Source of the DNA: Curtobacterium sp. 'Ferrero'
GTDB taxonomy: Bacteria; Actinomycetota; Actinomycetes; Actinomycetales; Microbacteriaceae
Direction: 5' to 3'
Assembly: GCF_002412165.1 (NCBI RefSeq)
Contig: NZ_NXIA01000011.1
Coordinates: forward strand, 62,001 to 126,000
Length of the DNA: 64,000 nucleotides
In this document: one piece after another, positions 24,023 to 32,128 of the stretch
Position numbering within the stretch: the stretch's first letter is position 1
How the letters are laid out: the number at the start of each line of letters is the position of its first letter
Notes under the pieces: generated by a model
Databases searched by the model: none
What the model was told of the DNA's origin: nothing
The model's input: only the letters and a program-made list of their open reading frames with translations
Translations under genes and position numbers: made by a program

Positions 24023-26073
24023 ACCGCAAGGACCTGCCGAAGCTCGCCGTCCCGGTCTTCATCGTCGGCATCATCCTGCTGCTGATCCTGCCGGTGCCGT
24101 CGTTCCTGCTCGACGTGCTCATCATCTGCAACATCCTGCTGGCGCTCGTGATCCTCCTCACGACGCTGTTCGTGAAGAAGCCGCTCGACTTCTCGGTGTT
24201 CCCGTCGCTGCTCCTCGTCGCGACGCTCTTCCGACTCGGCCTCAACGTCGCGTCGACCCGGCTCGTGCTCGGCCAGGGGTTCGCCGGCGACGTCATCCAG
24301 GCGTTCGGCCACGTCGCCGTGTCCGGCTCGGTCATCATCGGCGCCGTGATCTTCCTCATCCTCGTGGTGATCCAGTTCGTCGTCGTCACGAAGGGCGCCG
24401 AGCGCGTCGCCGAGGTCGGGGCCCGCTTCACGCTCGACGCGATGCCCGGCAAGCAGATGGCGATCGACGCGGACCTCAACGCCGGACTGATCACCGACGT
24501 CGAGGCGAAGGAACGCCGCGCGGCGGTCTCCGCCGAGGCAGACTTCTACGGCGCGATGGACGGTGCGTCGAAGTTCGTCAAGGGCGACGCCATCGCCGGC
24601 ATCCTCATCATCGTCATCAACCTCATCGGCGGGATCGCGATCGGGATGGCCCAGAACGGCCTCTCGATCACCGACGCCCTCGGCAAGTACGGCATCCTCA
24701 CCATCGGCGACGGCCTCGTGACGCAGATCCCGGCGCTCCTCATGGCGGTGTCCACGGGCATGATCGTCACCCGGTCCGGCGCCGAGTCGGAGATGGGCGC
24801 CAGCGCCGCGGCACAGCTGTCGCAGTCCCGGAACGCGCTCACCATCGCCGGTGTCGCGGCGATCGCGATGGGGTTCATCCCGGGCATGCCGATCCTGGCG
24901 TTCCTCATCGTCGGCGGCGTGCTCCTGTTCACCGGGTGGCGACTCGGGCAGAACGCGAAGCGCGAGGCGGCGGCAGCGGCGCAGCAGCAGGCACTCGAGG
25001 CCACCGCACCGTCCGCGGACACCCCGGAGGACCTCATCGAGCAGATGCGCGTGCACGCCCTCGAGATCCTCCTCGCGCCCGACCTCGTCGACATGGTCTC
25101 CGGCGCCTCCGACGACCTGCTCGGCCGGGTCCGGGCACTCCGGCGCAAGATCGCCGTCGACATGGGCATCGTCGTGCCGCCCGTCCGCACCCGCGACAGC
25201 ATCGACCTGCCGCCGTCGACCTACGCGATCCGGATCGCCGGTGTCGAGGCCGGCCGCGGCACCGCACCGGCGCGGAGCGTGCTGGCGCTCGGCGAACAGC
25301 TCGACGGCCTGCCCGGAGCGACCACGGTGGAGCCGGTGTTCGGGCTCGCCGGCAAGTGGGTGCCCGCCGAGCTCCGGCACGCCGCCGAGATGACGGGCGC
25401 GACCGTGATCGACCGGGTGTCCGTGCTCGTCACGCACCTGCAGGCCGTCATCGGCGACAACGCCGCCCGGCTGCTCACCCGCGAGGACGTCAAGGTGCTC
25501 ACCGAGGGCGTCAAGCAGGTCAACCCCGCGGCGGTCGACGAGCTCGTCCCCGGGATGCTCTCGATGGCCGAGCTCCAGCGGGTGCTGCAGGGGCTGCTCG
25601 CCGAACGCGTGCCGATCAACGACCTCGGCCGGATCTGCGAGGCCCTGACACTGCGCGCGAAGGTGTCCACCGACCCCGAGGGGCTCGTCGAGTCCGCCCG
25701 CGCCGCGCTCGGCCCCGCCCTGGCCGCACGGTACCTCGACGGCGGGGTGCTCCGCGTGATCATGATCGACCCGCTGCTCGAGCAGTCGATGCTCGAGGGG
25801 CTCCGCCCGTCCGAGCAGGGCAGCCAGATCGTCCTCGACGCGCACCGGATCGAACAGGTCCTCGGCTCGGTGCGGGACGCCGTCCGGTCGGTCGAGGACC
25901 AGGGACTCTCGGCCGTGCTCGTCTGCGCCCCGCAACTGCGTCCCGCCGTGCACCGCATGGTCGCCGCGCAGTCGAACGGGCTCCCGGTGCTGTCCTACCA
26001 GGAGGCGACCGCCGCGGGCTCCACCATCGAGACCGTGGGGGTGGTCCGTGTCACCGACGCGGTTGCAGCGTGA
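24019..26073 (+). CDS. flhA: Flagellar export apparatus protein FlhA
   Basis: The 684-residue product has eight N-terminal TM helices and a large cytoplasmic domain. The FHIPEP-family signature FRLGLNVASTRLVL (about 73-86) is intact, as is the conserved cytosolic loop GARFTLDAMPGKQMAIDADL. FlhA forms the nonameric ring that receives chaperone-substrate complexes. AAGGAG precedes the ATG. The flhF-like gene starts inside its last 26 nt. Confidence 0.95.
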   Translation: MNRKDLPKLAVPVFIVGIILLLILPVPSFLLDVLIICNILLALVILLTTLFVKKPLDFSVFPSLLLVATLFRLGLNVASTRLVLGQGFAGDVIQAFGHVAVSGSVIIGAVIFLILVVIQFVVVTKGAERVAEVGARFTLDAMPGKQMAIDADLNAGLITDVEAKERRAAVSAEADFYGAMDGASKFVKGDAIAGILIIVINLIGGIAIGMAQNGLSITDALGKYGILTIGDGLVTQIPALLMAVSTGMIVTRSGAESEMGASAAAQLSQSRNALTIAGVAAIAMGFIPGMPILAFLIVGGVLLFTGWRLGQNAKREAAAAAQQQALEATAPSADTPEDLIEQMRVHALEILLAPDLVDMVSGASDDLLGRVRALRRKIAVDMGIVVPPVRTRDSIDLPPSTYAIRIAGVEAGRGTAPARSVLALGEQLDGLPGATTVEPVFGLAGKWVPAELRHAAEMTGATVIDRVSVLVTHLQAVIGDNAARLLTREDVKVLTEGVKQVNPAAVDELVPGMLSMAELQRVLQGLLAERVPINDLGRICEALTLRAKVSTDPEGLVESARAALGPALAARYLDGGVLRVIMIDPLLEQSMLEGLRPSEQGSQIVLDAHRIEQVLGSVRDAVRSVEDQGLSAVLVCAPQLRPAVHRMVAAQSNGLPVLSYQEATAAGSTIETVGVVRVTDAVAA

Positions 26074-26974
26074 GGGTGCGTCCCTCGAGGACGTCCGCGC
26101 CGCCGTCCGGGAGGAGTTCGGACCCGCGGCGCGGATCGTCGCCGCCGAACGCGTGACCACCCCGGGCATCGCCGGGTTCTTCCGCCGCGCCCACGTCGAG
26201 GCGACCGTCGAGGTCCCCGCCGCCGACGAGCCGCCCGCCGCGGTCGTCGCGATCGCGGACGGGCCCGTGCAGCGTGCCGGCATCGCGGCGCTCCTCGCCG
26301 AGGCGGACGCCACCGAGGCGCGGATCGCCGCCGCCGACGGCACCGGCGCGGCACGCGCGGACGCGTTCGCGTCCGTCCTCGACGGCTTCGTCGCCGACGG
26401 CATCGCGCCGCGACCGACGGCACGACGCCCCGCTCCCGACCAGGCCGACCCGCGCCTCCAGACCGACCCGCGTCCGCAGGACGGCTCGGACGGCCGGACG
26501 GGAGGCGCGGCGCGGGTCGCGGGGGAGGCTCCCGCCCCCGGCGTGCGCGCGGTGGCGGCAGGGCCGCTGCCGGTCCCGCCGGTGCGGTCGGCCGACGGTG
26601 ACCTCGTGCTGCTCGTCGGACGGGCCGCCGACGTCGACGCCGCTGCCGGGGTCTTCGCCACCCGGCACGCGCTGCGGCCGACGGCCGCGGCGGACCGGCG
26701 CGCGGCGATCCTCGCGCGGGCCGACGGCGTGCGGGACGGCGCGACCGTCCTCGCCGTGGCGGCGTGGGACGACTCGACCACCATCGACGCGCTCGGCGCC
26801 GACCAGGTGTGGCTCGTCGTGGACGCCGGACGCAAGCCCGAGGACGCGGCGGCGATGCTGGCGGCCGTCGCCCGCCGGGTCCCCGTGGCCGGAGTGGTCG
26901 CGATCGGGACCGCGGAGACCGCCACGCCGGAGTCGGTGCACCTGCTGGGACTGCCCGTCCTGTCGCTAGGCTGA
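26048..26974 (+). CDS. FlhF-like protein lacking the GTPase P-loop
   Basis: The 308-residue product sits where flhF usually follows flhA. Its N-terminus is FlhF-like (SLEDVRAAVREEFGPAARIV, then TTPGIAGFFRRAHVEATVEV). The C-terminal half keeps SRP-GTPase-like strands (DQVWLVVDAGRKPEDAAAML, VPVAGVVAIGTAET) but no GxxGxGKT/S P-loop or DTAGR motif is present. FlhF normally sets flagellar number and place through GTP-dependent dimers; here GTP binding looks lost. It may act as a scaffold. It overlaps flhA by 26 nt; csrA follows after 4 nt. Confidence 0.75.
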   Translation: MSPTRLQREGASLEDVRAAVREEFGPAARIVAAERVTTPGIAGFFRRAHVEATVEVPAADEPPAAVVAIADGPVQRAGIAALLAEADATEARIAAADGTGAARADAFASVLDGFVADGIAPRPTARRPAPDQADPRLQTDPRPQDGSDGRTGGAARVAGEAPAPGVRAVAAGPLPVPPVRSADGDLVLLVGRAADVDAAAGVFATRHALRPTAAADRRAAILARADGVRDGATVLAVAAWDDSTTIDALGADQVWLVVDAGRKPEDAAAMLAAVARRVPVAGVVAIGTAETATPESVHLLGLPVLSLG

Positions 26975-26978
26975 CGGG

Positions 26979-27245
26979 GTGCTGGTACTCACGCGGAAGG
27001 TCGGCGAACGGATCCTCGTCGGTGACGACGTCGTCATCACGGTGCTCGACGCCCGCGGCGACGGGGTCCGGATCGGGATCGACGCGCCGCGCGGCGTGAA
27101 GATCCAGCGGGAAGAGGTCGTGCGCGCCGTCACCGAGGCGAACGCCGAGGCCGCCGCGGCCGCAGCCGGTGCGGGGTCGGCCGACGACGCGGAGGCGCGG
27201 TTGCGCCGGGCGCTCGGCGAGCTCGGCGGCACCGACCAGGCGTAG
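26979..27245 (+). CDS. csrA: Carbon storage regulator CsrA
   Basis: The 88-residue product begins with the full CsrA fold: MLVLTRKVGERILVGDDVVI, GDGVRIGIDAPRGVKIQREE. A helical Ala/Glu-rich extension of about 25 residues follows, longer than in E. coli (61 aa). CsrA binds GGA loops in mRNA leaders and, in Gram-positives, often represses flagellin translation with FliW as antagonist; no fliW is in this window. GTG lies 6 nt after TAGGCT (26967-26972) inside the end of the previous gene, suggesting its own leaderless promoter. Confidence 0.93.
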   Translation: MLVLTRKVGERILVGDDVVITVLDARGDGVRIGIDAPRGVKIQREEVVRAVTEANAEAAAAAAGAGSADDAEARLRRALGELGGTDQA

Positions 27246-27291
27246 CCCGCGCTCCGGGCGCCGGGCCGGCGCGCATCAGGCGACCAGACGC

Positions 27292-27359
27292 GATCGCGCC
27301 CCGGTGCGGACGACGCACCCCGTTCCTCCAGGGTGTGCCGTGCGCAGCGGGGCGCGATC
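27292..27359. terminator. Nested inverted repeat between convergent genes
   Basis: GATCGCGCCCCG (27292-27303) pairs perfectly with CGGGGCGCGATC (27348-27359). A smaller hairpin (GGTGCG...CGCACC, about 27303-27318) sits inside. It lies between csrA (plus) and the acyl-CoA oxidase gene (minus) and may end both transcripts. Confidence 0.55.
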
Positions 27360-27370
27360 TGCCCGGACCG

Positions 27371-29524
27371 CTACGGGCGGGGCTTCTTCTCCTGCTCCGG
27401 GAGTCGACCGGCGGCGGCCTCGGCGGCGAACCAGGCACGCGCCTCGTCCTGCCGCGCCTGTTCGGCGCCGAGGGCGATCGGGGCGCGGACGTGCCCGGGC
27501 TCGTAGCCGAAGGTGTCGAGCAGCTGCGGGACGACCGGACGGACCCGCGCGATGAGCCGGTCGATGTACGCCGACACGGCCCGGGCACGCTGGGCCGTCA
27601 GCCGACCGTTCATCAGGTACCACTCGAGGTGCTGCTCGAGGAGCCCGAGCGCGAACAGGTCGCGGAGCCACACGAGCACGCGCTTGGTGTCCCCGTCCGG
27701 GACCGCGTCGAGCGCCTCGGTGAACGCGTCCCACTGCATGAGCTCGGCGTGCGCCTTCGACGCCTCGATGAGCTCGTGCTGCGAGCGGTTGAGCAGGAGC
27801 GCCTGACGGGCGCGGTCCTTGCCCGCGGACGCCAGCCGCATGCCGATCTGCGCGACCATCGTGTCGACCCGACCCTGCAGCAGTTCGCGCTGCGTCCGCG
27901 GGTCCTGCAGGTCGGTGACGCTGGCGGCGAGCGAGCCGCGGTCGGCGACGGTCTGGCCGAGCCGGCGCAGACCGGACGCATCCGCCAGCTTCGACGCGGC
28001 GGCCGCGGCCACGAACTTCGCCGTCGACGCGGCGTCCTTCGGGGCCTTGGCCCGGAACTCGGTGAGCAGGCGCTTGCCGACGAGCTGGAGCAGAACGGTG
28101 TTGTCGCCCTCGAACGTGACGTAGACGTCGAGGTCGGCACGGAGCCCGGTCAGACGGTTCTCGGCGAGGAAGCCCGCGCCGCCGCAGGCCTCACGGCACT
28201 CCTGCAGGGTGTCGAGCGCCGACCACGTCGACATCGACTTGAACGCCGCGGCCTGGGTCTCGAGGACCTCGCGGCGTTCCGGGGTGTCCTCGCGGCCGCT
28301 GAAGACGTCGTCGAACGTGCGGACGAGCTTCTCGTGGGCGAACGACTGCGCGAAGACCGTCGCCAGGCGCGGGATGAGTCGGCGCTGGTGCCGACCGTAG
28401 TCCAGGAGCACGCCCTCCGAACCGTCACCGGTCGGGAACTGCCGACGCTGCATGGCGTAGGTGAGGGCGATCTGCAGCCCGACCTTCTGCGCGACCACCG
28501 CGGCACCGTCGAGCGACACGCGGCCCTGGACGAGCGTGCCGAGCATCGTGAAGAAGCGTCGGCCGGGCGAGGCGATGGGGGAGGAGTACGTGCCGTCCTC
28601 TGCGACGTCGCCGTAGCGGTTGAGCAGGTTGGTGCGCGGGATTCGGACGTGGTCGAAGTGCAGCCGGCCGTTGTCGATGCCGTTCAGGCCGCCCTTGTAG
28701 CCGTCGTCCTCGCCGCCGACGCCGGGCAGGAACACGCCGTCGGCGTCCCGCAGCGGCACGTAGAACGCGTGCACGCCGTGGTCGACGCCCTGCGTGACGA
28801 GCTTCGCGAACACCACCGCGGCTCGGCCGTGCAGGGCGGCGTTGCCGATGTAGTCCTTCCACGCCCCGCGGAACGGCGTGTGGATCTCGAACTCCTGCGT
28901 CTCCGGGTCGTACGTCGCCCGCGTGGCGATGCTCTGGACGTCCGAGCCGTGTCCGGTCTCGGTCATCGCGAAGCAGCCCGGGACCTCGAACGAGACGATG
29001 CCGGGCAGGAACTCGCGGTGGTTCCGCTCGGTGCCGAGGTGGTGCACCGCCGAGCCGAACAGCCCCCACTGGACGCCGGCCTTGATCTGCATGGACGGGT
29101 CGGCGGTGGTGAGCTCCTCGAACGCCGCGAGGTTGCCGCCGTGGTTGTCCTGGCCGCCGAACTCGGTCGGGTACGGGCGCTGGATGGCGCCGGCGTCGAC
29201 GAGGATGCGCAGCTGGTCGAGGGTCCGGGCTCGGGCATCGGCGTACGGCATTCCCTCGATCTTGTGCATCGCGGGGTCCAGTGCCAGGCGACGGGAGATC
29301 CGGCGGTCCTCCGCCCAACGGCCGAGGAGGAGCTCGGCGACCAGGTCGACGTCGATCCGGACGTCGGTCGCGGTCCCGCCCACCGGGGTGCCGGCCGCGG
29401 TGTCGCCGGCGGCGTCGGCCTTCGGGGCGCCGGTCGTGGTGCCGGTGCTCGTGACGCCCGTGCTCGGGGTGCCCGTGCTCGGGGTGCCGGTGTTCGGGGT
29501 GCTGGTGCTTGCGGTGTCCACCAT
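27371..29524 (-). CDS. Acyl-CoA oxidase/dehydrogenase
   Basis: I chose ATG at 29524, with AGGAGG 10 nt upstream; the product is 717 residues. The acyl-CoA oxidase fold is clear: FAD/substrate-binding region CFAMTETGHGSDVQSIATRA, RVSLDGAAVVAQKVGLQIAL, and the C-terminal TFEGDNTVLLQ, whose Glu is the expected catalytic base. It should oxidise fatty acyl-CoA to the enoyl form, the first step of beta-oxidation, passing electrons to O2 or ETF. The N-terminus carries an unusual Thr/Ser/Gly/Pro-rich repeat stretch (TPSTG-type units, about residues 9-32). It is a single-gene unit. Confidence 0.9.
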   Translation of the reverse strand: MVDTASTSTPNTGTPSTGTPSTGVTSTGTTTGAPKADAAGDTAAGTPVGGTATDVRIDVDLVAELLLGRWAEDRRISRRLALDPAMHKIEGMPYADARARTLDQLRILVDAGAIQRPYPTEFGGQDNHGGNLAAFEELTTADPSMQIKAGVQWGLFGSAVHHLGTERNHREFLPGIVSFEVPGCFAMTETGHGSDVQSIATRATYDPETQEFEIHTPFRGAWKDYIGNAALHGRAAVVFAKLVTQGVDHGVHAFYVPLRDADGVFLPGVGGEDDGYKGGLNGIDNGRLHFDHVRIPRTNLLNRYGDVAEDGTYSSPIASPGRRFFTMLGTLVQGRVSLDGAAVVAQKVGLQIALTYAMQRRQFPTGDGSEGVLLDYGRHQRRLIPRLATVFAQSFAHEKLVRTFDDVFSGREDTPERREVLETQAAAFKSMSTWSALDTLQECREACGGAGFLAENRLTGLRADLDVYVTFEGDNTVLLQLVGKRLLTEFRAKAPKDAASTAKFVAAAAASKLADASGLRRLGQTVADRGSLAASVTDLQDPRTQRELLQGRVDTMVAQIGMRLASAGKDRARQALLLNRSQHELIEASKAHAELMQWDAFTEALDAVPDGDTKRVLVWLRDLFALGLLEQHLEWYLMNGRLTAQRARAVSAYIDRLIARVRPVVPQLLDTFGYEPGHVRAPIALGAEQARQDEARAWFAAEAAAGRLPEQEKKPRP

Positions 29525-29738
29525 GGTGGTCAGTCCTCCTGAACTGCGGTGTCCGGTGTTGCAGAACCCACGGTAGGCACCGCACCTGCCGGTCTCGTGA
29601 ACGCCGTGCCGGTGCACAACGAGGGCGCTCCGGCGGGCCAGCCCGGTGGTGGGAACCCTCCAAGACCGGTCCAGCGCAATTTGTGAGCACCCATCGACGA
29701 TTGTGCCTGGACGCGTGCCCGCGGGCAGACTGGCGGGT

Positions 29739-31205
29739 ATGTCACGCACCACCGAACCGGAACGGACGCCGCGGTCCGAGCGCACCTTCTTCGGCCAGCC
29801 GTTCGAGCTGTCCACACCGTTCGCGGTCGAACTGTGGGAGCGGTTCTCCTTCTACGGGATGCAGGGCATCGTCCTCATCTACATGTACTACTCCGTCACG
29901 CGGGGCGGGCTCGGCATCGACGAGGGCATCGCCGCCGGCATCATGGGGGCCTACGGCGGAGCGGTGTACCTCTTCACCATCGTCGGAGCGTGGATCGCCG
30001 ACCGGCTGTTCGGCGCCGACAGGACCCTGTTCGGCAGCGCGATCGTCGTCATGGCCGGGCACATCGCGCTCGCGCTCATCCCCGGTGTCGCCGGCGTCGG
30101 CGTCGGGCTCGTGCTCATCGCGCTCGGCTCCGGCGGGCTCAAGGCGACGGCGACCACGGTCGTCGGCGGCCTGTACAGCGCCGACGACCCACGCCGGGAC
30201 GCCGGGTTCTCGCTGTACTACCTCGGGGTCAACCTCGGCGCGTTCTTCGGTCCGCTCCTCACCGGGCTCCTGCAGAGCACGCTCGGCTTCCACTTCGGGT
30301 TCGGTCTCGCCGCGGTGGGCATGGCCGCGGGACTGGTGCAGTACAGCATCCGTCGGAAGCACCTGCCGGACGTCGTGCGCCAGGTGTCGGACCCGGTCGA
30401 ACGGCGCCGGCTCCCGCTCATCGGCGGGCTCACCGCCCTCGGCGTCGTCGTCATCGTCGTCGCGGTGCTGACCGGGCTCCTCACCGCCACGAACCTGCCG
30501 ACGGTGGTCGTCGCGATCGTCATCATCGCCACCATCGGCTACTTCATCGTCATCCTGACGAGCGGCATCACCGCCGACGAACGCTCGCGGGTGGTCGCCT
30601 TCATCCCGCTCTTCATCGCGAGTGCGGTGTTCTGGTCGCTGTACCAGCAGCAGTTCACCGTCGTGACCGTCTACTCCGACCAGCGCCTCGACCGGTCGCT
30701 GTTCGGCTGGGAGATGCCGGTGTCGTGGGTGCAGTCCATCAACCCGATCTTCATCATCGTGCTGTCCGGCGTCTTCGCGGCGATCTGGACCCGGCTCGGG
30801 TCGCGGCAGCCCTCGACCCCCACGAAGTTCGCGCTCGGCACCGGCATCATGGGCATCGCGTTCCTGCTGTTCCTGCCGTTCGTCGGCACCGGTCGGAACG
30901 GGACGCCGCTCCTCGTGCTGGTCGCGATCCTGCTCGTCTTCACCGTCGCGGAGCTGCTCCTGTCGCCGGTCGGACTGTCGGTGGCGACGAAGCTCGCACC
31001 GCCGCGGTTCCAGACCCAGATGGTCGCGCTGTTCTTCCTGTCGGTCTCGCTCGGCACGGCGGCCACGGGCGTGCTGTCCAAGTACTACGACCCCGCGAAC
31101 GAGGCCCCGTACTTCGCCGTCCTCGGCCTGGTCGCGGTCGTGGTCGGCGTCCTGCTCCTCGTCTTCGCGAAGCCCGTGCTCCGGCTCATGCGCGGGATCC
31201 GCTGA
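29739..31205 (+). CDS. POT/PTR-family peptide transporter
   Basis: I chose ATG at 29739, giving 488 residues; the open frame from 29646 has no signals. The proton-coupled oligopeptide transporter signature ELWERFSFYG (about 30-39) lies in helix 1, and twelve to fourteen TM helices follow. It should import di- or tripeptides with protons. Later landmarks include YYLGVNLGAFFGPLLTGLL and SALFWSLYQQQ-like AVFWSLYQQQFT. It is divergent from the acyl-CoA oxidase gene. Confidence 0.9.
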   Translation: MSRTTEPERTPRSERTFFGQPFELSTPFAVELWERFSFYGMQGIVLIYMYYSVTRGGLGIDEGIAAGIMGAYGGAVYLFTIVGAWIADRLFGADRTLFGSAIVVMAGHIALALIPGVAGVGVGLVLIALGSGGLKATATTVVGGLYSADDPRRDAGFSLYYLGVNLGAFFGPLLTGLLQSTLGFHFGFGLAAVGMAAGLVQYSIRRKHLPDVVRQVSDPVERRRLPLIGGLTALGVVVIVVAVLTGLLTATNLPTVVVAIVIIATIGYFIVILTSGITADERSRVVAFIPLFIASAVFWSLYQQQFTVVTVYSDQRLDRSLFGWEMPVSWVQSINPIFIIVLSGVFAAIWTRLGSRQPSTPTKFALGTGIMGIAFLLFLPFVGTGRNGTPLLVLVAILLVFTVAELLLSPVGLSVATKLAPPRFQTQMVALFFLSVSLGTAATGVLSKYYDPANEAPYFAVLGLVAVVVGVLLLVFAKPVLRLMRGIR

Positions 31206-31290
31206 CCCGGCACCGCCTCAGCGCCCCGGCCACCACGATCCGGTAGCCTGGACGAGCCTTCCCGGCCCTGCAACCAAGGAGTCACCCGTC

Positions 31291-31398
31291 ATGCTCGAAC
31301 TCATCGCCGGCGTCATCATCGGTGTCTGCGTCCTCGGCGGCATCGGTCTGTGCATGGCGGTCGCCGCCATGATGAAGAGCGGTTCCGAGGAGTACTAG
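31291..31398 (+). CDS. 35-residue membrane peptide
   Basis: ATG is preceded by AAGGAG with 9-nt spacing, and a TAGCCT hexamer (31244-31249) lies further upstream. The peptide has one hydrophobic helix (LIAGVIIGVCVLGGIGLCMA, residues 4-23) and a polar end (MKSGSEEY). Good translation signals make it likely to be expressed. Its TAG stop shares the palindrome CTAG with the stop of the convergent gene. Function is unknown. Confidence 0.7.
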   Translation: MLELIAGVIIGVCVLGGIGLCMAVAAMMKSGSEEY

Positions 31399-31682
31399 GC
31401 CTCGTCCGTGGCCGGCTCGACCGGCACCAGCTGACGACTCAGGACGGTCGCGCGCTCGAAGGGGCCGCGGCCGTCCGTCGTGTACGCGGGCTCCGCGAAC
31501 GCGACCGTCCACGTGCGCTGGGAACCGCCGAGCTGGTTGCCGCCCGGGGCCACGATCACGCCGAGCGGCTCGTCCGCCCACCGTTCGCCGCCGCGGTCGG
31601 TGTCGACCACCTGCACGAGGGCGCCGATGCCCAGACCCGGGCGGTCGTCGGGGCGGGGGGTGGGGGAGCGGCGTCCGAACAC
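31395..31682 (-). CDS. Small conserved-looking cytoplasmic protein (95 aa)
   Basis: From GTG at 31682 the product reads FGRRSPTPRPDDRPGLGIGA, then LVQVVDTDRGGERWADEPLG, a central APGGNQLGGSQRTWTVAFAE and ends VEPATDEA. It has no TM helix. Longer frames upstream run into the repeat region and are not credible. I recognise no family. It converges on the 35-residue peptide gene, and both stops lie in the same 4 bp. Confidence 0.6.
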   Translation of the reverse strand: MFGRRSPTPRPDDRPGLGIGALVQVVDTDRGGERWADEPLGVIVAPGGNQLGGSQRTWTVAFAEPAYTTDGRGPFERATVLSRQLVPVEPATDEA

Positions 31683-31743
31683 GGGGCAACCGTACCGCGG
31701 TGGGGCGGTGGACCCGCAGGGGCGGGCGTTCGTGCCGCGCGTC

Positions 31744-32003
31744 CGCGGCGGCCGCGGGTAGGTCGCACGACGTGCCGCGCGCGTGCCGGGGTGGTCGCAG
31801 AACGTGTCGCTCCCCGCGCGCCCAGCCGACCGTTTGCGCGACCAACGATCCCCGCACCGGACAGGAGGCGCGTGCCGGACGGGCACCGTGCCTCCCGCCC
31901 GCGGCGGCCGCGGGTTGGTCGCACGACGTGCCGTGCGCATGCCGGGGTGGTCGCAGAACGTGTCGCTGCCCGCGCGCCCAGCCGACCGTTCGCGCGACCA
32001 ACG
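31744..32003. repeat. Two 104-bp direct repeats (REPIN-like) downstream of jetC
   Basis: Copies at 31744-31847 and 31900-32003 (period 156 bp) are about 93% alike. Each contains GGTCGCACGACGTGCC, GGTGGTCGCAGAACGTG and a closing GCGCGACCAACG; in copy 2 GTTGGTCGC and GCGACCAAC form 9-bp inverted ends. Between them lies a degenerate GGAGGCGCG...CCTCC palindrome (31863-31898). The whole 31683-32128 interval, 446 bp, contains no credible gene. Confidence 0.75.
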
Positions 32004-32128
32004 CGCCACGCACCGCACGCAGGTTCCACGACTCGCCGTGCGCGGGTCGCCGAGGTTCCACGGGCAGGCCTCCCGCGGCCCGAGATGCCGGAACTTCGGA
32101 ACCTCGGGCAGGGCCGGCCGGGCGCGCG

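Noticed and set aside
31683-32128. A hidden or broken jetD downstream of jetC
   Set aside because: I read the interval on the expected strand and saw only direct repeats and palindromes; nothing resembles the JetD Toprim-like or DUF3322 text.
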